64,000 nt of DNA from Bryobacteraceae bacterium (lineage in GTDB: Bacteria > Acidobacteriota > Terriglobia > Bryobacterales > Bryobacteraceae). The notes under the pieces are model-generated. The model did no database searches. It saw nothing but the letters and a program-made list of their open reading frames with translations, and had not been told where the DNA came from. Shown one piece after another: positions 48,580-57,028 of this stretch. How positions within the stretch are numbered: position 1 is the stretch's first letter; each line of letters opens with the position of its first letter. The stretch is from NCBI GenBank assembly GCA_029975915.1, contig JARKOC010000158.1, positions 242,502 to 306,501 on the forward strand. The letters run 5' to 3'. The position numbers and the translations under genes are program-made.

Positions 48580-49280
48580 AACGGTTGGCGCTGGTCGGCT
48601 ACGGCAAGATGGGCCGGATGATCGAATCGCTCGCTCCGGAGGCGGGCTTCGAGGTGGCGTTGCGCCTGGATGTGGACAACAACGCCGGCGGCGAAGCGTT
48701 CATCCCGGAAAATTTCGCCGGCATCGACGTCGCCATCGAATTCACTGCGCCCGACGTGGCCGTGGCAAACCTGCTTGCTCTTGCACGGCTTCGCGTCGCA
48801 ACTGTATGCGGCACGACGGGCTGGTTCCAGCGTTTGCCTGAGGTGGCCCCGGAATTTGAGATGTCGGGCGCGCCGCTGGTCTACAGCCCGAACTTCTCGA
48901 TCGGCGTCAACCTGTTCCAGCGCGTGGTAGCCGAAGCCGCGCGGCTGATGTCAACCCAGCCAGCCTACGAGGCATGGGCCTGGGAGATCCATCATTCACA
49001 GAAGAAAGACGCGCCGTCAGGTACGCTGCTGAAACTGGTCGACGAGATGCGCGCCGCGGGTTACGTTGCCCCGGTCGACGTCGGCTCCAATCGTGCAGGA
49101 AAAATCCCCGGCACGCATGAGATCGGGTTCGACTCGTCTGCTGACACCATCACGCTGCGCCACACCGCGCGCAGCCGCGAAGGGCTGGCGCGCGGCGCGC
49201 TCTGGGCCGCAAACTGGATTGAGGGCAAGCGGGGAGTTCACGAGTTCAGCCGGATTCTGTTCGCCGAATCGAAGGAGTAA
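48576..49280 (+). CDS. dapB: 4-hydroxy-tetrahydrodipicolinate reductase
   Basis: DapB uses NAD(P)H to reduce hydroxy-tetrahydrodipicolinate in the diaminopimelate pathway. The Rossmann motif is V-G-Y-G-K-M-G-R-M; the E-F-T-A-P-D segment and A-T-V-C-G-T-T-G-W line the cofactor pocket. The catalytic region W-E-I-H-H-S-Q-K-K-D-A-P-S-G-T (H139, H140, K143) is complete. At 234 residues it is at the short end for the family. It is coupled to lysC by a four-base overlap and followed closely by dapA. Confidence 0.95.
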   Translation: MKRLALVGYGKMGRMIESLAPEAGFEVALRLDVDNNAGGEAFIPENFAGIDVAIEFTAPDVAVANLLALARLRVATVCGTTGWFQRLPEVAPEFEMSGAPLVYSPNFSIGVNLFQRVVAEAARLMSTQPAYEAWAWEIHHSQKKDAPSGTLLKLVDEMRAAGYVAPVDVGSNRAGKIPGTHEIGFDSSADTITLRHTARSREGLARGALWAANWIEGKRGVHEFSRILFAESKE

Positions 49281-49283
49281 TGC

Positions 49284-50162
49284 ATGTTTGAAGGTTGCGG
49301 TACCGCATTGGTCACGCCATTCAAGGCCGGCCTGAGCCTCGACGAATTGACTCTCCGCCGCCTTGTCCGGCGGCAGATCGAGGCCGGCGTCCATTTCCTT
49401 GTTCCCTGTGGCACCACCGGCGAGAGTCCCACACTGTCGCACGCCGAGAAGATCCGGGTAGTCGAGATCGTTCTTGAAGAAGCCAACGGCATCGTCCCGG
49501 TATTGGCCGGTGCCGGCGGCTATGACACCAGCGAGGTGATCAGTCTGGCGCGTGAGTATGAGGCGATGGGCGTTGACGGCATCCTGTCGGTGGCCCCCTA
49601 CTACAACAAGCCCACGCAGGAAGGCCTGTTCCGCCACTACAACGCCATCGCCGAAGGGACTAGAAAGCCGGTTGTGGTCTACAACGTGCCCGGTCGCACG
49701 GGCGTCAATATTGAACCGTCTACACTGGTCCGCCTGTCGGCCATCGGCAACATCGTCGGCGTGAAAGAGGCTTCGGGCAATATCGCGCAGATGGCGGCGA
49801 TCTGTTCGCGCGTTCCAAAGGAGTTCACCGTGCTCGCCGGCGACGATTCGGTCACCCTCCCGCTCGCCGCCCTCGGCGGCAAGGGCGTCATCTCGGTGGC
49901 TTCCAACGAGATTCCCGCCGAAATGTCGGCGCTCTGCACTCACCTGCTCAATGGTGAGTTCGCCGAGGCTCGATTGCTTCATGAAAAGTGGCTTCCGCTC
50001 ATGGACGTCAACTTCGTCGAATCGAACCCGATTCCCGTCAAGGCGGCCATGGCCCGGATGGGCCTGTTGGAACCGGTCTGGCGCTTGCCGATGTGCGAGC
50101 CGCAGCCGTCCGCGATGGCCAGGATCGACCAGGTGCTCAAGGAATCAGGGCTCACAGCATGA
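49284..50162 (+). CDS. dapA: 4-hydroxy-tetrahydrodipicolinate synthase
   Basis: DapA condenses pyruvate and aspartate semialdehyde. The 292-residue length is exact for the family. P-C-G-T-T-G-E-S-P-T is at 41-50, Y133 in V-V-Y-N-V-P-G-R-T-G, and the Schiff-base lysine K161 in V-G-V-K-E-A-S-G. AAGGAG lies about eight bases before the start codon. Its stop overlaps the dapD ATG (ATGA), so dapA and dapD are translationally coupled. Confidence 0.96.
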   Translation: MFEGCGTALVTPFKAGLSLDELTLRRLVRRQIEAGVHFLVPCGTTGESPTLSHAEKIRVVEIVLEEANGIVPVLAGAGGYDTSEVISLAREYEAMGVDGILSVAPYYNKPTQEGLFRHYNAIAEGTRKPVVVYNVPGRTGVNIEPSTLVRLSAIGNIVGVKEASGNIAQMAAICSRVPKEFTVLAGDDSVTLPLAALGGKGVISVASNEIPAEMSALCTHLLNGEFAEARLLHEKWLPLMDVNFVESNPIPVKAAMARMGLLEPVWRLPMCEPQPSAMARIDQVLKESGLTA

Positions 50163-51001
50163 CCATTGAAACGCAAATTGAGGAGTTGTTCGCGAACGCG
50201 CCGGCGTCTTACTCGCCTGCCGACCAGGCGCTGTTCGCCGGGTTCAAGGAAGCGCTGAACCGTGGCTTGGCCAGGGCGGCCGAGCCGTGTCAGGATTCGC
50301 CCACCGGTTGGAAGGTGAATACCTGGGTCAAAAAGGGCATCCTGTGCGGATTCCGCATGGGCGCCATCGTGGACATGTCCATCGACCAGTCCAAGCAGCC
50401 CTGGTTTGACAAGGCCACTTATCCGGTGAAGTCTTTCAGCCCGTCCAGCGGCGTGCGCATCGTGCCCGGCGGATCGTCGATCCGCGACGGCTGCTTCGTC
50501 GCCCGCGGCGTCACCTGCATGCCGCCGATGTATATCAACGTTGGGGCCTATGTGGGCGAGGCAACAATGATCGATTCCCACGCCCTGGTGGGCAGTTGCG
50601 CCCAGGTTGGCGCGCGCTGCCATGTTTCGGCCGCGGCCCAGTTGGGCGGCGTGCTGGAACCCATTGGGGCCCTGCCCGTCATCATCGAGGATGAAGTGCT
50701 GGTGGGCGGCAACTGTGGAGTCTACGAGGGGACCGTCGTTAAGAGGCGCGCCGTGCTCGGCAGCGGCGTCATTCTGAACCGCTCGACACCCGTTTACGAC
50801 CTGGTCACTGGCCAGGTGCATGCCGCTACGGACGACACACCGCTGGTGGTGCCTGAAAACGCCGTCGTCGTGGCAGGTTCACGCGACGTTTCGCGCGGCA
50901 AAGGCCGGGAGTGGGGCATCTCGCTCTATACTCCGGTCATCGTCAAGTACCGCGATGACCGTACCGACGAAAAGGTCCGCCTCGAAGACTACCTGCGCTG
51001 A
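50159..51001 (+). CDS. dapD: Tetrahydrodipicolinate N-succinyltransferase
   Basis: DapD transfers succinate from succinyl-CoA to tetrahydrodipicolinate, marking the succinylase branch of lysine and peptidoglycan synthesis. The N-terminal helical domain is followed by a left-handed beta-helix with hexapeptide repeats (for example YINVGAYVGEATMIDSHALVGSCAQVG and VLVGGNCGVYEGTVVK). The ATG overlaps the dapA stop. An in-frame extension to 49988 lies wholly inside dapA and was rejected. The length (280) is normal. Confidence 0.95.
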   Translation: MTIETQIEELFANAPASYSPADQALFAGFKEALNRGLARAAEPCQDSPTGWKVNTWVKKGILCGFRMGAIVDMSIDQSKQPWFDKATYPVKSFSPSSGVRIVPGGSSIRDGCFVARGVTCMPPMYINVGAYVGEATMIDSHALVGSCAQVGARCHVSAAAQLGGVLEPIGALPVIIEDEVLVGGNCGVYEGTVVKRRAVLGSGVILNRSTPVYDLVTGQVHAATDDTPLVVPENAVVVAGSRDVSRGKGREWGISLYTPVIVKYRDDRTDEKVRLEDYLR

Positions 51002-51104
51002 GCCGCCGCCCAACTCATTCCACTTCGAGACGTCCGGCTCACGCCTTCAAATGCCTGCTCTACTCCACTTCAGCAGAGCAGCCGATAGCCAACTGAGTAC
51101 CGTG

Positions 51105-52121
51105 ATGGCTTCACCCCAGACTTCGCGCCTGCGCCGCGCCCGCTTGCCCCTATGGTCCGTACTGCTTCGCATGGCCCTGTTCTGGATGGCCATTTCATCG
51201 CTGGCCGGACTCTCTGTATTGTCGTGGGACACCGATCAGCCGTTGAGCGCCGGCGAGATGAAGAGGCTCCGCGATTATTATTCAGTGGCCTATACGGCGG
51301 GTGAATCGGGCCTGTCGCAAGATCAGGATGAGATCTATGTAAAGCTCGCGGAGAATGCGGCACAAGCCTTCCGGGTAAGAGAGTTGTTGGAGGAGTTCGT
51401 CCAAAGTCACAATCTGGCCGGCAAAAAGGCCCTTGACGTCGGCGCGGGACGCGGCTACCTGCAGGACGTGATTCAGGATTACACCGGTCTCGATATATCG
51501 CCCAGCGCAGCGCGGTTTTTCCACAAGCCGTTTGTCCTGGGCTCGGCCACTTCGATGCCATTCGAAGACAACAGTTACGATTTGATCTGGTCGATCTGGG
51601 TTCTCGAACACGTGCCCAATCCTGAGCAGGCGCTCAGCGAGATGAGAAGGACCGTCAAGGATGGAGGCCTCCTCTACTTGATGCCCGCCTGGAATTGCGG
51701 TTCCTGGCTTGCGGAGGGCTACGCCGTGAGGCCCTACTCCGATCTCAGCCCACGGCAGAAGCTGCTGAAAGCCATTCACGTTCCTCGAATAATGCTGCGC
51801 AACTTCGGAATCATCTCAGCCAGCCCCATGAGGTGGTTGCGATGGAAGGCAGCGGACGGCCCCACGCGCTTGCACTACTCGCGGCTGGAACCAAACTATG
51901 CCAACTACTGGCAACTCGACAGCGATGCGCTTAATTCGCTCGACCGCCAGGAGACTATGATCTGGTTCCTCAGCCGCGGCGATGAATGTCTGAACTGTGA
52001 TCAGCAGGGCGTCACATCGCTTGCAGGAGACCAGCGTCTCATCATTCGCGTCCACAAAAATAGGCGAACCCAAGCTGCGTCATCGGCAATGCGTGCGTCA
52101 ACCCCTCGCGGCTCTCTCTAG
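51105..52121 (+). CDS. Class I SAM methyltransferase with N-terminal hydrophobic segment
   Basis: The protein has about 338 residues. The SAM motif I is A-L-D-V-G-A-G-R-G-Y, followed by YTGLDISPSAARFF, ATSMPFEDNSYDLIWSIWVLEHVPNPEQAL and the EMRRTVKDGGLLYLM strand of type 11 methyltransferases. The N-terminus has an Arg-rich start and a hydrophobic helix (LLRMALFWMAISSLAGLSVL), so it may be bound to the membrane. An alternative ATG is at 51051. The last 24 bases overlap the convergent glycosyltransferase gene. The target is unknown. Confidence 0.8.
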   Translation: MASPQTSRLRRARLPLWSVLLRMALFWMAISSLAGLSVLSWDTDQPLSAGEMKRLRDYYSVAYTAGESGLSQDQDEIYVKLAENAAQAFRVRELLEEFVQSHNLAGKKALDVGAGRGYLQDVIQDYTGLDISPSAARFFHKPFVLGSATSMPFEDNSYDLIWSIWVLEHVPNPEQALSEMRRTVKDGGLLYLMPAWNCGSWLAEGYAVRPYSDLSPRQKLLKAIHVPRIMLRNFGIISASPMRWLRWKAADGPTRLHYSRLEPNYANYWQLDSDALNSLDRQETMIWFLSRGDECLNCDQQGVTSLAGDQRLIIRVHKNRRTQAASSAMRASTPRGSL

Positions 52122-53162
52122 GACATTCACAGTCAAAGCGGCGCAGCGCCGCCAGGTGAGGGTTCCCGCGACTGTGGAGACTCGTTCCGGCCGTTCCAGC
52201 ACACGCCCGATCGCCTCGGCCATCGCGGCTTCGCTCGTCGGATCGAACAGCTCGGCCACGCCGTATGCCAGCGTTCGCAACGGTTCGATGTCGGAGCAGG
52301 CCAGCGGCACGCCGGCCGCCAGCGCCTCGGCTACGGGCATCCCGAATCCCTCGAATGTCGAAGGATAGACCACCGCCCTGGCCGTCCTGAACAGTTCCAG
52401 CAATTCCCTGCGCTCCACCCAGCCGCGAAGCTCCACAGCCGGCCCCAGCGACTCCGCCAGCCGCGCCACTTCCTCATGGACAAACCCCTTCACGCCGGTC
52501 AGAATGAGCTTCAACCTGGGATGGCGTTCGCGTAACCGCGCAAACGCGCGCAACAGCCGCGCGTGGTTCTTGTGCGGATGCGTGGTCGACGGGCAAAGCA
52601 GAAAATCGCCCGGCTCGCGCCTGGCGGCCAAAGTGAAGAACTCTTCGTCCACACCGTGAGGAACCACATCGATAACATCCGGCGTCAGGAAGGGATAGAA
52701 GCGCAACAAGTCGTCTCGCGTAGCGGCGCTGACCGCGATCAGCCTTTCCGACCGCCTTGCGGCAACCCACAGCAGCAGCCGCCACGCCGGCAAGTCGAAC
52801 CAGCGGAAATACTCCGGATGCCGTTTGTGCTGCAAGTCGTGAAACACGGTCACCTGCGGGCATGGCGCACGGAACGGGGCCGTGAAGCCGGGATTGAGCA
52901 GGACGTCGATCCGCTCCCGGCCGAGGATGCCGGGCAGTTTGGACTGTTCGAACAGGATGCGCGAGGCGCGGTTGGACGCTTGCACGTCCAGCACGCGCGG
53001 ATCCGCGCCCATCGGTCCCGTCTCCTTATTCGAAAACATAGTGATGCGATGGCCTGTATCCAGTTCCTCCATCGCCGCGGCAAGCGAGCGCAAATAGACC
53101 TCCGTGCCGCCCACGCCGCCCGGAACCAGATAGAGCGCGTTGATGCCGATATGCAGTTTCAC
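52098..53162 (-). CDS. Glycosyltransferase family 4 (GT-B)
   Basis: The 354-residue protein shows an N-terminal G-G-V-G-G-T-E-V-Y-L loop, the acceptor-side feature of GT4 enzymes. The donor-binding domain has FLLCPSTTHPHKNHARLLRAF, and the E-x7-E motif reads P-S-T-F-E-G-F-G-M-P-V-A-E-A-L-A. It should add a sugar from a nucleotide donor to a lipid- or polymer-linked acceptor. It starts at GTG within the stop of the TPR/GT-C gene (GTGA), and is the last gene of a five-gene overlapping operon. Confidence 0.92.
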   Translation of the reverse strand: MKLHIGINALYLVPGGVGGTEVYLRSLAAAMEELDTGHRITMFSNKETGPMGADPRVLDVQASNRASRILFEQSKLPGILGRERIDVLLNPGFTAPFRAPCPQVTVFHDLQHKRHPEYFRWFDLPAWRLLLWVAARRSERLIAVSAATRDDLLRFYPFLTPDVIDVVPHGVDEEFFTLAARREPGDFLLCPSTTHPHKNHARLLRAFARLRERHPRLKLILTGVKGFVHEEVARLAESLGPAVELRGWVERRELLELFRTARAVVYPSTFEGFGMPVAEALAAGVPLACSDIEPLRTLAYGVAELFDPTSEAAMAEAIGRVLERPERVSTVAGTLTWRRCAALTVNVLERAARG

Positions 53163-54835
53163 CGTCCCGCCAGGGCGGCTGCCAGGCCTTTGTGAGCCGC
53201 TGGATTCTCTGGATTGAGCGCCAGAGCCTGCTTGAAATCCGCCGCGGCTTCGTCCTTGCGTCCCAACAGGAAGAGCACGTTGCCGCGATAAACATACGCC
53301 ATGTCAAACCGCCGGCCGATCTCGATCGCCCGGTTGAGCTCGGCCAGAGCGTCATCGAGTTTGCCTTGTTTGGCATAGACCATGCCCAGCGTGGCCCGCG
53401 CGTGGTGGCTATTGGGCCTTCTGGCCAGGGCCTCATTCAGTCTCTGGGCCGCGGCGTCTGGCTGCCCTGCGCAGTCGAGCGCCAGGGCCCAGTCCACAAG
53501 CAAGTCCGTCCCTGTCTGGCCGAGTGAGTGCGCCTTCGCATACGATTCGGCCGACTCCGCGCAGCCGCCCTGCACATACAGCGCGTGCGCCAGTTGGAAA
53601 TGCGCCCGCGCGTTCGCTGGATTCGCGGCGATCGACGCCCGCCACAACCGTTCGGAGCTGGTGTAGTCCTGGTTGCGGTTGTACGCCAGCGCGCCTAGCA
53701 CGGCCAGCACTGCCGCGAATCCAGCCATGAATCGGCCGCTGGGAAGTCTGCTCCGGACAAACCACTGCGCCGTGAATGCCAGCAACCCGAACGAGGATAG
53801 GTACAGACGGCGGTCGGTCATGGCGTCGGCGATGGGAATCACCGATGACGTCGGCGCCAGCAGGATCAGAAACGCCAGCCAGCCGAACCCGGCCAGCGGA
53901 TACCTGTTCCGGTACACGATCGCCGCGCCCGTGGCCGCAAGCAGAGCCGCCAGGCCGGCCAAAGCGAGCGGCTCGGCGAACGATTTCGCAAACGGGATCG
54001 CCCTGTCGATGTTCATCCCCCAGGGCAAGAAGAACAGAAGGACATACCGCCAGATGACGTGGCATTGCGTCGCCAGGTAGTTCAGCGGAGTCACCGCCTG
54101 GACGCCGAAACCGGCCGTGGCCTGGGTCCCCACCGCTTTGAAAACATACGCCGCACCTGCAATCCCGCCCAGCATCAATGGCGTGAAGACCACGGCTTTT
54201 GCCTTCAAACCCTCCACCGCCGATCGGCTGAACCAGACTGCCGAAAGCAACATCAGAGGAATCAGCGCAAAACTGTGTTCCTTCGTGAGTGAAGCCAGCG
54301 CGGCCAGCAGCAGGACCGCCACCGCCCGCCCTGCCCCAATCCGCTCCGCGCCGAGAAACGCGAGAAACGCAGCCAGCATGAAAAACAGACTCAGAACTTC
54401 GCTGCGCGAGACGATATAGCTGACCCCTTCGGTCAGCGCTGGATGCAGCGCGAACACGCCGCCTCCAGCCGCCGCCAGCCAGTCCCGGCGCGCATCTTCC
54501 ACCCCCGCCAGCGCCAGGATCCGCCTCAGCACGCCCATCATCAATGAGGCATTCAGCAGATGCAGGATCAGATTCACCGTGTGCATCGGCGCCGGCGATA
54601 ATCCGAACATCTGCCGGTCCAGCCACAGGCTCAAATAGAACAGCGGACGCGACGATTTTATCAGCGCAGAAACCGGCGGACTGCCGTTCGGATTCAACGA
54701 ATCCATCGTCAGGTCGTCAAATACAAAAGGCCCGCCAAGCGCCGGCAGATAGACAACCGCCGTCAATATCAAAATCGCCAGCCAGAGCCACTTCGGCGGA
54801 CCGGCCGGAATCTCTGTCCTATTGGTCTTCGCCAT
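53159..54835 (-). CDS. GT-C-type membrane glycosyltransferase with TPR tail (TMTC-like)
   Basis: The 558-residue protein has many membrane helices. An early lumenal loop reads G-P-F-V-F-D-D-L-T-M-D, containing the D-D that GT-C enzymes use. Conserved features of the TMTC type include RPLFYLSLWLDRQMFG, ALHPALTEGVSYIVSRSEVL and LAPTSSVIPIADAMTDRRLYL. The last 150 residues form TPR repeats (PNARAHFQLAHALYVQGG, then LDDALAELNRAIE). Such proteins transfer sugars from lipid carriers to proteins. It overlaps both the DUF2304 gene (by 17 bases) and the GT4 gene. Substrate and product are unknown. Confidence 0.8.
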   Translation of the reverse strand: MAKTNRTEIPAGPPKWLWLAILILTAVVYLPALGGPFVFDDLTMDSLNPNGSPPVSALIKSSRPLFYLSLWLDRQMFGLSPAPMHTVNLILHLLNASLMMGVLRRILALAGVEDARRDWLAAAGGGVFALHPALTEGVSYIVSRSEVLSLFFMLAAFLAFLGAERIGAGRAVAVLLLAALASLTKEHSFALIPLMLLSAVWFSRSAVEGLKAKAVVFTPLMLGGIAGAAYVFKAVGTQATAGFGVQAVTPLNYLATQCHVIWRYVLLFFLPWGMNIDRAIPFAKSFAEPLALAGLAALLAATGAAIVYRNRYPLAGFGWLAFLILLAPTSSVIPIADAMTDRRLYLSSFGLLAFTAQWFVRSRLPSGRFMAGFAAVLAVLGALAYNRNQDYTSSERLWRASIAANPANARAHFQLAHALYVQGGCAESAESYAKAHSLGQTGTDLLVDWALALDCAGQPDAAAQRLNEALARRPNSHHARATLGMVYAKQGKLDDALAELNRAIEIGRRFDMAYVYRGNVLFLLGRKDEAAADFKQALALNPENPAAHKGLAAALAGR

Positions 54836-55181
54836 CCTTGCGCCCCATCTGGAATTCGAGGATTGCCACGCGCTGCACCAGGGTGATGTTCATGTCCTTC
54901 AACTCGGACACCACTCTCGAAAACCTGTACACCACCACAATGAACACAACCAGAATCGCCGGCATCAAAGCCGCCGCCGGCTCGGTCAGCCCCATCCAGC
55001 CGGCCGCGGCACGGAGCGCCGCCGGCGACAGAGACAGCGCCAGCAACGCCATGCCCGCCAACAGCCAGCTCACCGAGTGTTCTACACGGAGATGCTCCCG
55101 CCGGAGCGACCGCAAGACCATGGCGACCAGCGCCAGGCTCACCAACAGCAGCAACAGCGACAACCTGTCCATACCTTTCAC
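54819..55181 (-). CDS. DUF2304 family membrane protein
   Basis: The 120-residue protein has three hydrophobic helices (RLSLLLLLVSLALVAMVL, then SVSWLLAGMALLALSLS and MPAILVVFIVVVYRFSRVV) and a C-terminal coiled coil (SELKDMNITLVQRVAILEFQM). This plan is that of DUF2304 proteins, which almost always sit beside polyprenyl-phosphate glycosyltransferases, as here. It begins at a GTG overlapping the upstream stop, or at the ATG nine bases later (55172). It may anchor or assist the glycosyltransferase. Confidence 0.8.
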   Translation of the reverse strand: MKGMDRLSLLLLLVSLALVAMVLRSLRREHLRVEHSVSWLLAGMALLALSLSPAALRAAAGWMGLTEPAAALMPAILVVFIVVVYRFSRVVSELKDMNITLVQRVAILEFQMGRKDGEDQ

Positions 55182-55918
55182 CCTTTCCCTGGCTTCGGGG
55201 TCGTCCCGTCGTAGCGCAGGATGTTCACGAACACGCCCAGCAGCACGTGCAGGACAAAAAACACCGACTTCATCGGAGTGATCGAACTCCGCCCCGCCAT
55301 GCGCGGGCGCATGACCGAGGCGACCTCTTCGAATCGAAACGCCTTGCGCTGCAACACCACCAACGCCTCAATCTCCGGATACTCAAGCGGAAATGTTCTT
55401 GAGAACAGCTCCAGCGCCCGCCGGTTCACGGCCACGAACCCAGACGTCGGATCCGACACCCGCCTTCCCAAGATCGGCCTCAAAAGGAGCTTGAAGAACC
55501 CGATTCCGATCCTCCTGATGAGCGAAGTGCGGAACCCGTCTCCCGATCCCGGCGCACGCACGCCGATCACCATCTCAACGCCGCTCGCCTCCAGACGTTC
55601 CAGCAGCCGGGCGATGTCGCGCGGATCGTGCTGGCCGTCGCCGTCGATCCGCACCACCGAGTCATAGCCCTCCTCCCAGGCCAGCTTGTAACCCGCCTGG
55701 ACGCATCCGCCCAGCCCCAGGTGGCAGGGCATCGACAGCACCATCGCTCCGGCGGCCAGAGCCTCTGAAACCGTGCCATCCTTCGAACAATCGTTCACCA
55801 CCAGCACGTCCGATCCTGGGCGGACGGCCTGCACTTCCTCAATCACGCGCCTGATCGACGCCTCTTCGTTGTAGGCCGGAATCAGAATCAGCGTTTGCTT
55901 GCCGCCCTCTCGCCTCAT
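55178..55918 (-). CDS. Family 2 glycosyltransferase, polyprenyl-phosphate mannosyl/glucosyltransferase type
   Basis: The 246-residue GT-A enzyme has ILIPAYNEEASIRRVIEEV, the nucleotide loop V-V-N-D-C-S-K-D-G-T, and the D-x-D motif R-I-D-G-D-G-Q-H-D (D92 and D94). The length and the D-P-T-S-G-F acceptor segment match dolichol-phosphate-mannose-synthase-like proteins, which load a sugar onto a lipid carrier for GT-C enzymes. That fits the GT-C gene two genes downstream. It overlaps both neighbours by four bases. Confidence 0.9.
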   Translation of the reverse strand: MRREGGKQTLILIPAYNEEASIRRVIEEVQAVRPGSDVLVVNDCSKDGTVSEALAAGAMVLSMPCHLGLGGCVQAGYKLAWEEGYDSVVRIDGDGQHDPRDIARLLERLEASGVEMVIGVRAPGSGDGFRTSLIRRIGIGFFKLLLRPILGRRVSDPTSGFVAVNRRALELFSRTFPLEYPEIEALVVLQRKAFRFEEVASVMRPRMAGRSSITPMKSVFFVLHVLLGVFVNILRYDGTTPKPGKG

Positions 55919-56928
55919 TGCCCGGCCACCTCCCGCAGGCTGATCCTATGCTGCGCCAACCTGCGCCTGAATTCCGCAGACTGGATCCGCCGCCCGCGGC
56001 TGATTCTCGCTCGCTGCTTCAATAGCTTCGGCAACGACGCCGCTAACGCCAGGTGCGCCTTCAACACAATCCACGGCATCATCCAGAACGGCTCGCCCAA
56101 TGCGCGGAACTCGCCCGCCTTGCCTCTGCCCGCAAGCGCCGATACAAAATGCAACCAGTACCGCCACAAGCTGAAAACGGGCGCAATCAGGAGTGAAGAA
56201 ACGGGGAAACTTCGCACGAGAAGCCGCAAGCGGTTGCGTTCGACATAAAACGCCTTCGCCGCGGAAGCCCGCCCCGCGCTGGCCGAATAATGATGCTCCA
56301 CCTGGGCATCCGGCACGTAGACGCAACGCCACCCGGCCCAATGGCCGCGCAACGCCAGATCGGTGTCCTCACAATATAGGAAGAAATCGCTTTCAAACAA
56401 CCCCACTTCCTCCAGCATCCTGCCCCGGTACAGTGCCGCGCATCCCGACGGAATCAATGCTTCCCGCCTCACGCCCTCGGTTCCGGCCGGCAGCATCCGG
56501 CTCACCTGCTTCGATGAACCGTCCCTCGCAATGCCCAACCCAGCCGAATCCAGCAGTCCTGTGCCGCTTAGGAGGATTCGCGATGCCGCCATGCCGGCCC
56601 CGGAGTCGCTCTCAAGCGCCTCCACCAGCGCTTCCAGCCAGTGCGCATCCGCTACCGCGTCGTCGTTCAACACTGCAAGGTAAGCCGCGGGACACAGCCG
56701 GTAGCCCTGGTTCACCGCCTCGCCATACCCCACGTTACTCGCGTTCTCAATCAACCGGAATCGAAACCTGGCAGCCCCCAGGCGGTGGATCGCGGCGTTT
56801 CCGCTGTTGTCCACCACCACCGTCTCAAACCCTTTGTAAGTCTGGCTGGCCAGTGACCGCAGACAGTCGATCAGCTTGGCGTCGGCGGCAAGCGTGGGCA
56901 CGACAACGGTGACCGATGGCTCTGGCAA
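55915..56928 (-). CDS. Family 2 glycosyltransferase, rhamnosyltransferase-like
   Basis: The 337-residue GT-A protein begins VTVVVPTLAADAKLIDCLRSL, with V-V-V-D-N-S-G at 37-43 and the N-D-D motif (88-90) as metal site. The conserved block EVGLFESDFFLYCEDTDLALRG is typical of WbbL-like rhamnosyl- and galactosyltransferases. The C-terminal region has a possible membrane-associated helix. It is the first gene of the minus-strand operon. Its start is about 100 bases from the divergent TolB-like gene. Confidence 0.9.
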   Translation of the reverse strand: MPEPSVTVVVPTLAADAKLIDCLRSLASQTYKGFETVVVDNSGNAAIHRLGAARFRFRLIENASNVGYGEAVNQGYRLCPAAYLAVLNDDAVADAHWLEALVEALESDSGAGMAASRILLSGTGLLDSAGLGIARDGSSKQVSRMLPAGTEGVRREALIPSGCAALYRGRMLEEVGLFESDFFLYCEDTDLALRGHWAGWRCVYVPDAQVEHHYSASAGRASAAKAFYVERNRLRLLVRSFPVSSLLIAPVFSLWRYWLHFVSALAGRGKAGEFRALGEPFWMMPWIVLKAHLALAASLPKLLKQRARISRGRRIQSAEFRRRLAQHRISLREVAGQ

Positions 56929-57028
56929 TCCTCAATTTTAGTCGAATCGCCTGATCCACGGACTGCCAAACATCCCTTTCCGGCCCTCGCTGTGGTGCCG
57001 AAGGTCCGATCAAAGGTAAAACAGAATA

